From Euleptes europaea (taxonomy: Eukaryota > Chordata > Lepidosauria > Squamata > Sphaerodactylidae): a stretch of DNA of 64,000 bases. Below, piece by piece: positions 19,640-29,900 of this stretch. The notes below the pieces were generated by a model that saw only the letters and a program-made list of their open reading frames with translations, was not told the origin of the DNA and ran no database searches. Both the position numbers and the translations under genes were made by a program. The stretch is from the NCBI RefSeq assembly GCF_029931775.1, contig NC_079318.1, forward strand, positions 79,085,614 through 79,149,613, given 5' to 3'. Within the stretch, counting starts at the first letter, position 1; the number at the start of each line of letters is the position of its first letter.

Positions 19640-20250
19640 AGCGCCCATTCACTTTTGGTTCTCCTGCAGCTGCCGAGCCCCCAAGACGGTTTGCCATGTG
19701 CACCGGGCAGCCAGGGTGTAGGCGGCGGCTGCTGCTGGTGGTGGAAAGACACAACCCTCAAACTCGCTTTCCGGAGCCCCCAAAAGTGGCTCTTCAGATC
19801 CTGGGACCTCCTACCTGCAAAGCTCCTCCCCCAAATGGGAGTACACTCCTCGGCCCCTCCCCCCGACTACACTTCCTGCCCCGCTCACCCCACCTGCTCC
19901 TCTCCACTTCCGACTTCCTGCCCCGCCTCCTTCGCCTCACGGCTTCAAGTATGTTGCCAACCCCGCCCCGTGACTTATTGAGCCAACCCCCGGCGCTCCT
20001 TTGGGGAGATTGACGTCTCCGTTGCCCGGAAACACAGGCCCCGCCCCCCGGTCCTCCCCCTGCGTCGATGGTTGATCTTTTTCGTTTTGCAGGATCACGC
20101 CCCTTCTCGGAGACGTCTACAAAAACCACTACTTCGGGCGCCTGGCCCGCTTGGCATCCGACTGCCTTGTTCGGGGTGAGGCTTTGGGATACTGAGACGC
20201 CGCACGGCTCTGTGCCAACTCCGGGTTGCGAGGTCTGGGGGTGCAGCATA
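19640..20250 (-). promoter_or_regulatory. CpG-rich block, probable DPP3 promoter
   Basis: GC-rich with GC boxes (CCGCCCC) and a CCAA element near 19983, 1.3-1.9 kb upstream of the first DPP3 coding exon. A minus-strand donor-like site (GCAG then GTAGGA) at 19814-19815 could end the noncoding exon. Not proven. Confidence 0.45.
20093..20175 (+). other. Candidate orphan coding exon, unassigned
   Basis: 83 bases bounded by a pyrimidine-rich acceptor (CGTTTTGCAG) and a GTGAGG donor. In one frame it reads ITPLLGDVYKNHYFGRLARL then ASDCLVR, with mostly G or C at third codon positions. I do not recognise the protein and found no partner exon. It may be chance in CpG-rich DNA or one exon of a small plus-strand gene sharing the DPP3 promoter. 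Confidence 0.25.
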
Positions 20251-20253
20251 CGG

Positions 20254-20336
20254 AGGGCAGGGTTTGGAGACGGGAGGGACCTCAGTGGGGTACAATGGTA
20301 CAGACTCCACCCTCTGGAGCTGCCATTTCCTCCAGG
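20254..20336 (+). repeat. GGGTTGCCA-type MITE, left part
   Basis: Body GGGAGGGACCTCAGTGGGG to CCATTTCCTCCAGG. It is cut by an inserted array; the right part is at 20871-20956. Confidence 0.7.
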
Positions 20337-20870
20337 AGTAGAAAAGGGCAAGAGTCCAGTAGCACCTTAAACTCTAACAAGAATATTTTCTGGTAGGGTA
20401 TGAGCTTTCGTGAGCCACAGGCTCACTTCTTCAGATACCTACTACTGCAGACAGACTAACCCGGCTACCCACTGGGAATTATCTTCATGGAAGGCACCAC
20501 ATTTAGGCGTACAGAATGGAAATCCATTCACCTTGTGAAGAAAGCTCATACCCTACCGTAAAATATTTTGGTTAGTCTTGAAGGTGCTCCTGGACTCTTT
20601 CCCTTTTCTACTACTGCAGACAGACTAACCCGGCTACCCACTGGGAATTATCTTCATGGAGGGCACCACATTTAGCCGTACAGAATGGAAATCCATCAAC
20701 CTTGTGAAGAAGACAGGTGGATTCACATTCTAGCTGTATCTGAAGAAGTGAGCTGTGGTTCACGAAAGCTCATACCCGACCAGAAAATATTCTTGTTAGT
20801 CTTTAAGGGGCTACTGGACTCTTGCCCTTTTCTACTCCTGCAGACAGACTAACCCGGCTACCCACTGTGA
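20337..20870. repeat. Foldback/tandem units inserted in a MITE
   Basis: Contains inverted and direct copies of the unit seen at 45.6-47.7 kb (GTGGGTAGCC and AGACTAACCCGGCTACCCAC). A 12-bp direct repeat ATTTCCTCCAGG (20325-20336, 20871-20882) brackets it. Confidence 0.75.
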
Positions 20871-20959
20871 ATTTCCTCCAGGGGAACTGATCTCTGCCAT
20901 CAGGAGAGCAGTTGTAATTCTGGGAGATCTCCAGTCCCCAGTGGAGGCTGGCAAAGCTA

Positions 20960-21470
20960 GGGGCCACGGAAGGCTCCCTCGCCCCTCCCTTATTAACTCG
21001 ATACCAGAGCAGCGTGAAAAACAGCCGTCACGCTCTCTTGGCTCGCCCCCAAGCACACAGCGGCCCACGGTAACCGTTCCCTTTTCGGTTCCGGGAATGG
21101 GTGGGAAGACGGCTGCGAAAGAAAACGGGGAGGCAACCACCTCGTCCGCATGATCCGCCAGCCTGCTCTCTTACACGCAAAGTCAGTGCTCCGCCACTGA
21201 AATACACCCCTTCCCCGAGATACATAGACGTCTTATAGATGAAATACACACGTGCTCTCACCTGCTTCTCTTGCCAGCGCCTATTTCCTGCCACGCCCCT
21301 TTCGTCCCCATTCATTGTTCCAATCCGGTGGACCCTCCCGCGTGACCCCTTCAGCCAATCCCGCGGCGCTCTAGTCGTGGCTCCGCCCTTTGGCCCTTCC
21401 CCTGTGTTGATGCTCGTGCCCCGCCCCTTCCCGGTCCCCACTGCTACCGTGATGTTCTAGGTAGCTGTTC
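20960..21470. promoter_or_regulatory. Second CpG/CCAAT block resembling the first
   Basis: GC-rich stretch whose core (GTGACC, AGCCAAT, GCGGCGCT, then GC boxes) matches the order of motifs at 19968-20060. It may be an alternative DPP3 promoter or a diverged duplicate. Confidence 0.35.
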
Positions 21471-21603
21471 TGTCTATTCTAATTCAGTTGAAGCATTAAT
21501 ATTTTTTCGCCGCCTGCCAAATTTGGTGCCGTCCGGAGAAAGGTCAAAATGCAGGACTGATTTATTGAGCTCAAGGCTAAAGGTGGATTGAGCTCAAGGC
21601 TAA

Positions 21604-21795
21604 AGGGGCCATGGCTCAGTGGTAGAGCATCTGTTTGGCGTGCAGAAGGTCCCAGGTTCAAGCCCTGGCATCTCCAGTTAAAGGGACCAGGCAAGGAGGT
21701 GATGGGAAAGACCCCTGCCTGAGACCCTGGAGAGCCGCTGGCGGTCAGAGTAGACAATACTGGCTTTGATGGACCAAGGGTCTGGTTCAGTATAA
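21604..21795 (+). repeat. tRNA-Ala-like SINE, type A, left part
   Basis: Starts GGGGCCATGGCTCAGTGG and stops at TTCAGTATAA, where a 392-bp element inserted; the end of the SINE is at 22188-22220. Confidence 0.8.
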
Positions 21796-22187
21796 TTCAT
21801 ACATTCAGGATAATGATTCAGAGAAACTGCTGAATTACAGTTGATATTCAAACTAAAGTCAATGCATTTACCTGGGCTGAATAAAGACCTTGCATTCATG
21901 GCTCATTACCAATGCTGATTTCTCCACACCCATCTCTCCCCTGGCCATCACAGACTCTTCTGCATACCACACCTAATCCCATCACGCCTGCTATTCACAT
22001 TTACATACTGTTAACATTTACATACTAATGCTTGTCTGAATTCACTCTCCTCTACTTAAAGACAGATGGATTCACATTCTAGCTGTATCTGAAGAAGGGA
22101 GCTGTGGCTCACGAAAGCTCATACCCTACCAGAAAATATTCTGGTTAGTCTTTAAGGTGCTACTGGACCCTTGCCCTTTTCTACTGC
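21796..22187. mobile_element. 392-bp nonautonomous element inside a SINE
   Basis: Flanked by a 10-bp duplication TTCAGTATAA (21786-21795 and 22188-22197). Its last third carries the GAAAGCTCATACCCTACC and GTGCTACTGGAC motifs shared with the tandem array at 45.6-47.7 kb. The class is not known to me. Confidence 0.65.
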
Positions 22188-22905
22188 TTCAGTATAAGGC
22201 AGCTTCATGTATTCATGTATTAATTGACCTTGGGAGCACAATGAGGCGACGGAGTGGAGTGTGCCACTTCAGCTTTCAGCTAGGGGGATGTTACCTTTGA
22301 ATGCTCTTGCCAACAAAAAAAAAAGTGTATGGGGGGGGGCATCTCGCCCAACCCTTTCCCTACAGTGCTAGTTTTATTTTTTAATTTGTACGGGTTCTTT
22401 ATACAGAAGTGACGTGGGAATAGACTGTCACGTTAGGATGACAAGAGCTTTCAGAATGAACACAATGCTAATTTACATTCACAGATGCAAATGTACACAT
22501 AATTACTATAAACAGAAATACAACTCACCATTTTGCCAGCTGTGTCTGGGGCAGCAGGAGACAGAGCTTAGTTCTTTGAGTGACAGCCCTGTCACTCAAA
22601 TGTTTCCAAAAAGCTTCTTTGGCAAAAGCAAAACAAAACGGCAGCAGATATACGACTAGACAGAAGCAGAGCTCAGATATCTCAGAGGCCTTGAAAAGGA
22701 GCCTGTCCCCCGAAAAGAGGACATCAGTAGACACAAGGAGTGCATGAAAAAGCAGGCCACCCTGGAGCCGTCAAGGTCTTGCCCCTCCCTGGTATTTTAG
22801 GCCACAATTGTGCTTTGGGGCAAGGAAAGACCTGAGTGAGAACTGTTGAGAGTTATAATTGCCTGAAGAACCCAAGGAAATCTGACCAGCAAGGGGTGGT
22901 GGGTA

Positions 22906-23128
22906 GGGTTGCCAGCTCTGGGTTGGGAAATACCTGGAGATTTTGGGGGTGGAGCAATCCTATGCTTTTCCTTTCCCCATAAAAAAATTAAAATGTCTCT
23001 TCTCCAAATTTTAAATATTTTAACCCCTTTTATAATTGGCAGCCCATTTCTTTGGGAGCTAATAAGAAAATACAAAAAGACAAAATAAAAACTAAAAAGT
23101 TGAAGAACTGTGAGTTTCAACCTAAATA
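22906..23128 (-). mobile_element. MITE start joined to an L1 ORF2 fragment
   Basis: 22906-22955 is the left end of the GGGTTGCCA element. 22970-23120 on the minus strand reads FKIWRRDILIFLWGKEKHRI, the L1 ORF2 segment that in the intact copy reads [17 protein letters not shown]. Confidence 0.65.
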
Positions 23129-23627
23129 TCCTCCCAGAAAGATTGCAAACTGGTGGGCTTAAACCTCATTGCTGAGGCTGATGAAGCCAAATATTGGTGA
23201 AAGCGCTAAGAATATCCGGGATAGCGTTCCCTCTGTCACCCATTTTGGAACTGCAAGAGGTGCTCCAATAGACGTTGTTTCTGCAGTTTGACATTGGATT
23301 TCGTTGGAAGAGAGCCATTGTGCTTTGTTTAATATTGCTGTCACATTGTGAATAGCTTTGTATATATATTTGTCATTGTGATATGTACCAGCACTGTTTT
23401 TTGTAATTTTGCACTATTGAATATATGTTTTTGATACGATTGCCTGCACTGTTTTGTTCTTGCCACCACCTGGAGGTTGGCAACTGAGTCAGGGCTCAAT
23501 CCCAAGCGATAATCATAAATAGTAATAAATCCGATCAAGTGCTTCTGTGCAAATTCCGAAGGCATTTCCCTGTTTGAGACCTGACAATGTGACCTGTTAT
23601 CTGGGATCTAGACTGAAGGCCTTCAGG

Positions 23628-23845
23628 TAGAGTTGCCAACTCTGGGTTAAGGCATTTCTGGAGATTTGGGGGGAGTGAAGCCTGGGGACGGTCAGGTTTG
23701 GGGGGGGGATAGATCTCATCAGGGTATAATGCCATAGAATCCACCCTCCAAAGCTGCCATTTTCTCCAGGGAAACTGATCTCTGTCTGGAGACCAGTGGC
23801 CATTCCAGGAGATCTCCAGGTCCCACCTGGAAGTTGGGCCACCCT
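23628..23845 (+). repeat. GGGTTGCCA-type MITE
   Basis: About 220 bp with inverted ends (AGAGTTGCCAACTC; GGAAGTTGGGCCACCCT) and the core TTTCTCCAGGGAAACTGATC. Common in squamates; the transposon superfamily is not assigned. Confidence 0.7.
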
Positions 23846-24084
23846 GCCTTCCGGGCAGAGGGCAGAAGACTTCCTCCAGTACTCCTTTTTACAGGAGGGG
23901 TGCGTGGGATTAAGCCACCCACACTTGCAGACTAAATGAGATGCTGGAAGAGCCATTATTGGATTAGGTGGGTTAGAGTGCCCCCCCACACACACACACA
24001 CTTCCAAGACTAATAAAAGCACACAGGGAGCTCAGTTTCAATAGGTGAAATCATAACAGAGTAGATAACCCCTCTCCACAAAGC

Positions 24085-24302
24085 CTGGATCAGGGCTGCC
24101 AACTCTAGATTGGGAAATTCCTGAGGATTTGAGGGCAGAGCTGGGGAGGGTGGAGTTTGGGGAGGGGACGGAGCTCAGCCGTGATGTGAGTCCACCCTCC
24201 AAAGCAACCATTTTCTCCAGGGGAACTGATCTCTCTGTAGTCTGGAGATCAGTTATAATTCCAGAAGAAGCTCAGCCTCCGTCTGGAGGCTGGCTACCCT
24301 AG
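24085..24302 (+). repeat. GGGTTGCCA-type MITE
   Basis: CAGGGCTGCCAACTCTAG to GGAGGCTGGCTACCCTAG with the usual core. Confidence 0.7.
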
Positions 24303-24630
24303 ATCGAAGTCAGGTGTGCATGCAGCTGCAATTTTTTTAAAAATCCTTTAGAAGACCCAGTTTTCCAAGCATCTTCTGTACTTTGAACCTCAGTCTGCGT
24401 CTGTATCCATTTATAGGAGGCAAGGCTGCACTAGGCTGAAGTCAGTTCCCAATCCTAATTTCCTATCTGCATGCAATTCCTGGCTCCTTATTCTCCAAGC
24501 CAACCACTAACATTAAGGATATTTAAGTAGCTCTGCACCTCCAAATAAGATTTGAGGCAGCGACTGGTTTGCATTTAGGGTGGATTTAGACTAGGGTTGC
24601 GAGGTCCCCCTGACCACGGGCGAGGGGTGG

Positions 24631-24848
24631 GGAGGGTTGCCAGATCCAGGTTGGGAAACTTGGAGATTTAGGGGTGGATCTGGGGAGGATAGGGACTTCA
24701 GTGGGGTACAATGCCATAGAGCCCACCCTCCAAAGCATCCATTTTCACCAGGGGAACTGATCTCTGTATTTTTCCGTTTTTTTCCAGGCCTTTCCATCTC
24801 TAATTCTGGGAGATCCCCAAGCTCCACCTGGAGGCTGGCATCGCTAAC
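24631..24848 (+). repeat. GGGTTGCCA-type MITE with small insert
   Basis: GGGAGGGTTGCCAGATCCAG to GGAGGCTGGCATCGCTAA. A pyrimidine-rich insert near 24765-24800 replaces part of the core. Confidence 0.7.
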
Positions 24849-24911
24849 CAGCCAGTGGCAAAGTGGGAGGAATAGACACCCATCTGATCCAATTTACCAA
24901 CTGACTTCTGG

Positions 24912-25070
24912 GGTGCCCAGGAAGTCACAACTACCCAAGGACCTCAGAGATACCGTGTACCTTAATGTCTGTGTAAAAGGTAAAGGCACAGGGGACCTTT
25001 ACCTTTTACACAGACATTAAGGTACACGGTATCTCTGAGGTCCTTGGGCAGTTGTGACTTCCTGGGCACC
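24912..25070. repeat. Near-perfect inverted repeat, 75-bp arms, 9-bp loop
   Basis: Left arm 24912-24986 and right arm 24996-25070 are reverse complements with a single mismatch. The loop CACAGGGGA plus the adjoining CCTTTACC matches the Sauria SINE 3' tail. Confidence 0.9.
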
Positions 25071-25559
25071 TCAGCAACCCAGTGACATGTTTAGCGGTAT
25101 GCAATTCAGAGGTGAGCTTCAGGGACCTCCCCCACCATCACTCAGTACAGCCACTTGAGGAAGTAGAAGGACCTGAATCAAAGCTTTCCCCTCCATCAGA
25201 CACTGGTTGGCTGGCAATGGTGAGGAAAAGCTGGGGCCAATAAGAAAGCTGCTTTTGAAAGTGCAGCCCCTCCCCGCACCTCTCCTCTGTGTTTCTTAGC
25301 CCATGTGGGTCCCCTGATCCACGCCATAGACATTTCTAGTTTCAAAAAGACTGCTGGGGGAATGGGAAGGTGAGAAATTATCCACTTCTGCCTGCGGAAA
25401 ACTAATAGGAGACGTCTCCCTGGACAGAACTCAAAATTAATTGATGGCTATGAAGGCACTTCATGGGAATAGATCTGGGAGGCTGGACTAGAATGGGCAC
25501 CGGACCGCAATCCAAAGGGAGAAGCATGAATGAAAGGAAGAAGGATTTTACGTTCTATT

Positions 25560-26205
25560 CAGATAGGCACAACTTGTATTCCAGCATAAATATGTGCTGG
25601 ATTTAAAAAACTTTGAGAAACAATTTAGACAAAAATGTTAAGTAGTTTCTATTATAGTGGAAGTTGTGATATGTTTTTTCGATTTAAGAATATTATATTT
25701 GTAAAATCAAATATTGGTTAGATATTATAGCAGATGACACAGAAGCTGATTTAATTTAAAGTATTAATAATTAATCTTTACATTTATCTTTGTATGGGGG
25801 GGTGTAAAGTGCCGTCAAGTCGCAGCCGACTTATGGCGACCCCATTTGGGGTTTTCATGGCAAGAGACTAACAGAGGTGGTTTGCCAGTGCCTTCCTCTG
25901 CGTAGCAACCCTGGACTTCCTTGGTGGTCTCCCATCCAAATACTAACCAGGGCTGACCCTGCTTAGCTTCTGAGATCTGCCGAGATCAGGCTAGCCTAGG
26001 CCATCCATGGGAGGATATAGTATTATAGAATATAGCATTATAGAATGTAGCATTTATGCTTATAGGGATGTAAATTATCTTGTTTTAGATATGCTTTAGA
26101 TAAGGAGCCACGTTTTTGGAGTGTATGTTGTAATGTGTGTGTTGTTGTTGTTCCATCATTTTGTTTGTTATGTTTGAATCAATAAAAATGTAATTTAAAA
26201 AAACA
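25560..26205 (+). mobile_element. AT-rich L1-like 3' UTR, split by a 5S SINE
   Basis: An AT-rich stretch ending AATCAATAAAAATGTAATTT and an A-rich tail at 26205, with a 5S-derived SINE at 25800-26012. Assignment to L1 rests on the tail only. Confidence 0.45.
25800..26012 (-). repeat. 5S rRNA-derived SINE
   Basis: Read on the minus strand, it has the 5S internal promoter segment (AGAAGCTAAGCAGGGTCAGC, TATTTGGATGGGAGACC) and ends GACTTGACGGCACTTTACAC, like the BovB 3' end. It sits inside an AT-rich L1-like 3' stretch. Confidence 0.85.
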
Positions 26206-26344
26206 AACAAAGGGGAATTGCGATCCTGCCCCAGTGATGGGTGTTTTCAGGAAATCACACATACAGTCCCCAAAGGGTGAAATTGTTCCCAGATGTTGCT
26301 GTTTATTTTTAATCTCCCTCCATCCTGTCCCCCCACCCCCCAGC

Positions 26345-26911
26345 TCAGTCGAGAGGCCCCTGGAAGATGAGACGGACAAACCCCTGTTGGCCCGTCAGCC
26401 AGGTGCCGCAGAAAGGGCAGGCAGCGTGGAAGGCGTGGGTGCCGTGGGGCAGAGGAATCTGGGCCCAGTACTGCACAGTCTTGGCAGAGCAGACATGGCC
26501 GCAGGGGCAGAAGGCGTGGGTGGGGCGCCCGGCGTCCAGGTAGAGCCCTGCCTCGCAGCCCAGCCACAGAGGCACGTAGGGCCCGGAGCGCCGGCACATG
26601 GGGCACTCCCGTTCCAGGCCCCCTTTCTCCTTGCGGAAGCCCCAGTTGTGGAACCCGTGGACGTGGCCGCAGTTGACATAGACCCACGGCTGCTTCTTCT
26701 CCACCACGCCCCTCTGTGCCAGGCTGGGAAACGCCAGTGTGCTGAAGCCCACTGGGCACTGAGGCCGGGCGGCGTTGATCTCCTGGCGCAGCGCCTCCAG
26801 CTGCTGCAGCGTCGGCGTGCGCAGGAGCCCCTCTGAGGTCCGCCACAGGAGGGTGGCGCCACAGAGGTCAATGAGCGAGCCGTCTTGGAGCACGTTGGAC
26901 TCTGATTCCAC
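26345..26911 (-). CDS. PELI3: PELI3 last coding exon (residues 258-445 and stop)
   Basis: 567 bases from VESESNVLQDGSLIDLCG to the TGA at 26347-26345. It carries the whole cysteine/histidine-rich RING-like region. The strand is very GC-rich, so long overlapping frames on both strands are shadows. Confidence 0.96.
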   Translation of the reverse strand: MESESNVLQDGSLIDLCGATLLWRTSEGLLRTPTLQQLEALRQEINAARPQCPVGFSTLAFPSLAQRGVVEKKQPWVYVNCGHVHGFHNWGFRKEKGGLERECPMCRRSGPYVPLWLGCEAGLYLDAGRPTHAFCPCGHVCSAKTVQYWAQIPLPHGTHAFHAACPFCGTWLTGQQGFVRLIFQGPLD

Positions 26912-29900
26912 CTGGCAGGAAGGAGAGAAGCAGGGCATTAAAAGACACATCTGCTCCTGACCTCTGGCAGCGATGCCCTCATATAGTCGGAGGAGGGGCT
27001 GCCGGGCTATCCATGTACTACCCCCTCCGTTGTGTCTGTCTTGTCACTTAGTGCCTAGCAGGTTTGCTAGCGTGGAGTAGTGGTGAAGAGCAGTGGACTC
27101 TAATCTGAACCAGGTTTGATTCCCCACTCCTCTGCATGAGCGGTGGACTCTAACCTATTTCCTATTTTCATCATTTGCTGGCCTCCCCATCTCCCCCCCC
27201 CCCAATTTGGGGGTCCACTGTTGACCAGGCCTGTTTAGTGTCTTAGTGGCTGTAAATGAAGGAAATGCCATCTTATTTAATGTATACTGAGAAATGATTT
27301 TAAAGTATGTTTTAACTAATGTTTTATGATATTTGAGGTATGATGTTGTAACCCACTCTGAGCCCAGCCTGCCGGGAAGGGCGGGATATAAATGCAATAA
27401 ATAAATAAATGAATAAAAATAAATAACCTGGTGAACCGGGTTGGTTTCCCTACTCCTACACAAGAAGCCTGCTGGGTGACCTTGGGCTAGTCACAGTTCT
27501 CTTAGAGCTCTCTCAGTCTCACCTACCTCACAAGGTGTCTGTTGAGGGAAGAGAAAGGGAAAAATATTGTAAGCCAGTTTGAGTAGGGGTCACTGGAGGT
27601 GTGGGGGGGAGGTCGTTGTGAATTTCCTGCATTGTGCAGGGGGTAGTCCCTTCCAACTCTATGATTGTCCTTAAAAGGTAGAGAAAGTTGGCATATAAAA
27701 ACCTCCTCCTCCTCCCCCCAATGCAATTAGACTTAATTTCGGTGTGGCTGTGTCCTAGTGGTGACAGCAATTGCTCTGGATGCCAGAGGCCCTAGCTTCA
27801 TCCCCCAGCAACTCCACTTAAGAGAGTTGTAAGGTTCAAACTAGACTTTACATTGTATTGTTTTGAGTCACGGTCTGGGATCCTGACCCAACTTGCATTT
27901 CCTGCAGCTGCAGAGAGCCAATTGCTCAAGTGCTGCAGGGCCCCATTTCAGATCGGGACAGTGCCCCAGTGGGGGAGGGGCTTCACTTTTGCATGGCATG
28001 GAGGTAAATAACATCACCTGGTCAATAATATCCAAGTAAGGCTCTGTTAAAGGGGCAGGGCATTTTTCTCCAGGCCTATTGGCAACCCTATCGGGGATCC
28101 CTGCCTTAGGCCCACCCCGGAACTCTTCCTCTCCCCCTTCAGGCCCAGCTACATAACTGAAGATCTCCCGGCTTTTTAATGAAAAGGTAATGACAACTGC
28201 CGGGTGGAAATGGAGATGTGGAGTTTAAACCGTTTTCCTCAAGTGCCGTTTTTGCAACCTCAGTTGCCTATTGGCTATTTAAGGAAAACACATAGATAAC
28301 ATATGGATACCTGCCACCTCACCAGCAAAGAAGGTCTTGAGAGAAGGGGGGATTTACACTGGGGAAATGGTAAGAGGAAAATAATTAAATCCTCCCCTCC
28401 CCCAGCTGCCCATGCCTTTTAAAAGAACAGGGGGAATCCAATTATGGTCTTCAGGTAAGCCGGCAGACACGTGAGTTGCATACAGGTACTTTCTCAACAG
28501 ATTCCCCCGGGAGCCGGGACTATTCAGAGCCAGGTTTCATATCCCAAAATCTGAAGCGGCCAATATTAGCAGGAGGGACTCGTGTGGGAGGGGGGAAGCT
28601 CTCTTTTATCTGCAACAGGCCCTCCCCCAACACACACACTTTCCTTCCCCCACCTCTTCCAACCTACCAGCTTCCCCCGCTGCTGTGCAGAGCGACTGTC
28701 TCGCAAGGCGTACACATTCCCGCAAACGGAGATCTCGCGCCACACGCCCGGCGTGGAGTCCTCACTGAAGCCGCCGTTGGGGTGCATCACGAGCACCCCG
28801 TTTGTGGTCAGCCCGTCCATCAGCCCGTCCGGAGTCCTCCACTTGGCCGCCCTCTCCTGCCAATGAAACCAGAGACTGGCATCACAGCACAGCTTGGGCA
28901 GGGGGGTATAGGGGCACAAGGACTGTCATCTGCCCGTTTGTCCCGGATGTCGGTATTGGATAGTCCCTTCACCACCCAAAGCAGTCAGGGAAGGAGCACC
29001 CTCCATTTCTAGTATTGTGAAGAGGGATTTTTTTTGAGAGGGGGAATGAACATCTCTATCATCTCTTTAAATTTCTATAAATAGCAGATACTGGGGTGGG
29101 GGGATGTTTGGATAGGACTGCAACCCTCCTCCTATACCCCAGTGAAAAATCTCTCCCTGGAGGTGCAATTTGCCAAGAAGGCAGAGAGGCAAAGCCATAC
29201 TGTGCTAGGGAAAGCTGAAGGCAGTAGCAAAAGAGGAAGACCCAACATGAGACGGATCGACTCAATCAAGGAAGCCACGGCCCTCAGTTTGCAAGACCTG
29301 AACAAGGCTGTTAAGGATATGATGTTTTGGAGGACATTGATTTGTAGGGTCGCCATAGGTTGGAAGCGACTTGACAGCACTTAACACACACACACACACA
29401 AAGGGCGTAATGACATGGCATAAGAGATGGAATGTGGCACATCAAGAAGAAAGGAGTCAAAGCCATGGCTTCGTGCCTGCTGTACCAAAGGGAGAGACTG
29501 TCAGTGGCTGTAATGACGTGGATAGCCCAGGCTAGCCGGATCTTGTCAGATCTCAGAAGCTAAGCAGGGTTGGCTTTGGTCAGTATTTGGATGGAATACC
29601 AAATACCAGGGTCGGAACGCAGAGGCAGGCAATGGCGAACCACCTCCCAGCTTCTCTTGCCTTGAAAACCCCATGGGGTCGCCATACGTCAGCTGCGACT
29701 TGAGGGCAAAAAAGGGGGGAGTATATAAGGAAGAAGGGGAAGGGTGAGCAGATGTCAGAAGCTGAAGGTTGACCCTGCTAAGTTTGAGAAAGTCATGAGA
29801 CATCTGCAACGGGATATGCAGAACCGGATGGAGGGAGAAAGTAGAGAGAGGGGAAACTGGGTGCCGTCAGCATCTGTATCAGTGTTAATCAGTCCAGGAT

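Noticed and set aside
21604-21675. tRNA-Ala-like cloverleaf sequence (also at 389, 45062, 63228 and others)
   Set aside because: Each is followed by the same SINE body and tail and occurs many times in both orientations; they are SINE heads, not tRNA genes.
24961-25010. Rho-independent-type terminator reading of the hairpin
   Set aside because: This is a vertebrate genome; bacterial terminator logic does not apply.
26234-26836. 200-codon plus-strand frame opposite the last PELI3 exon
   Set aside because: A shadow of a GC-rich coding exon; the PELI3 frame on the minus strand is clear.
29535-29590. 5S rRNA-like segment
   Set aside because: It covers only part of 5S and continues into a conserved non-5S body with a BovB-like end; a SINE.
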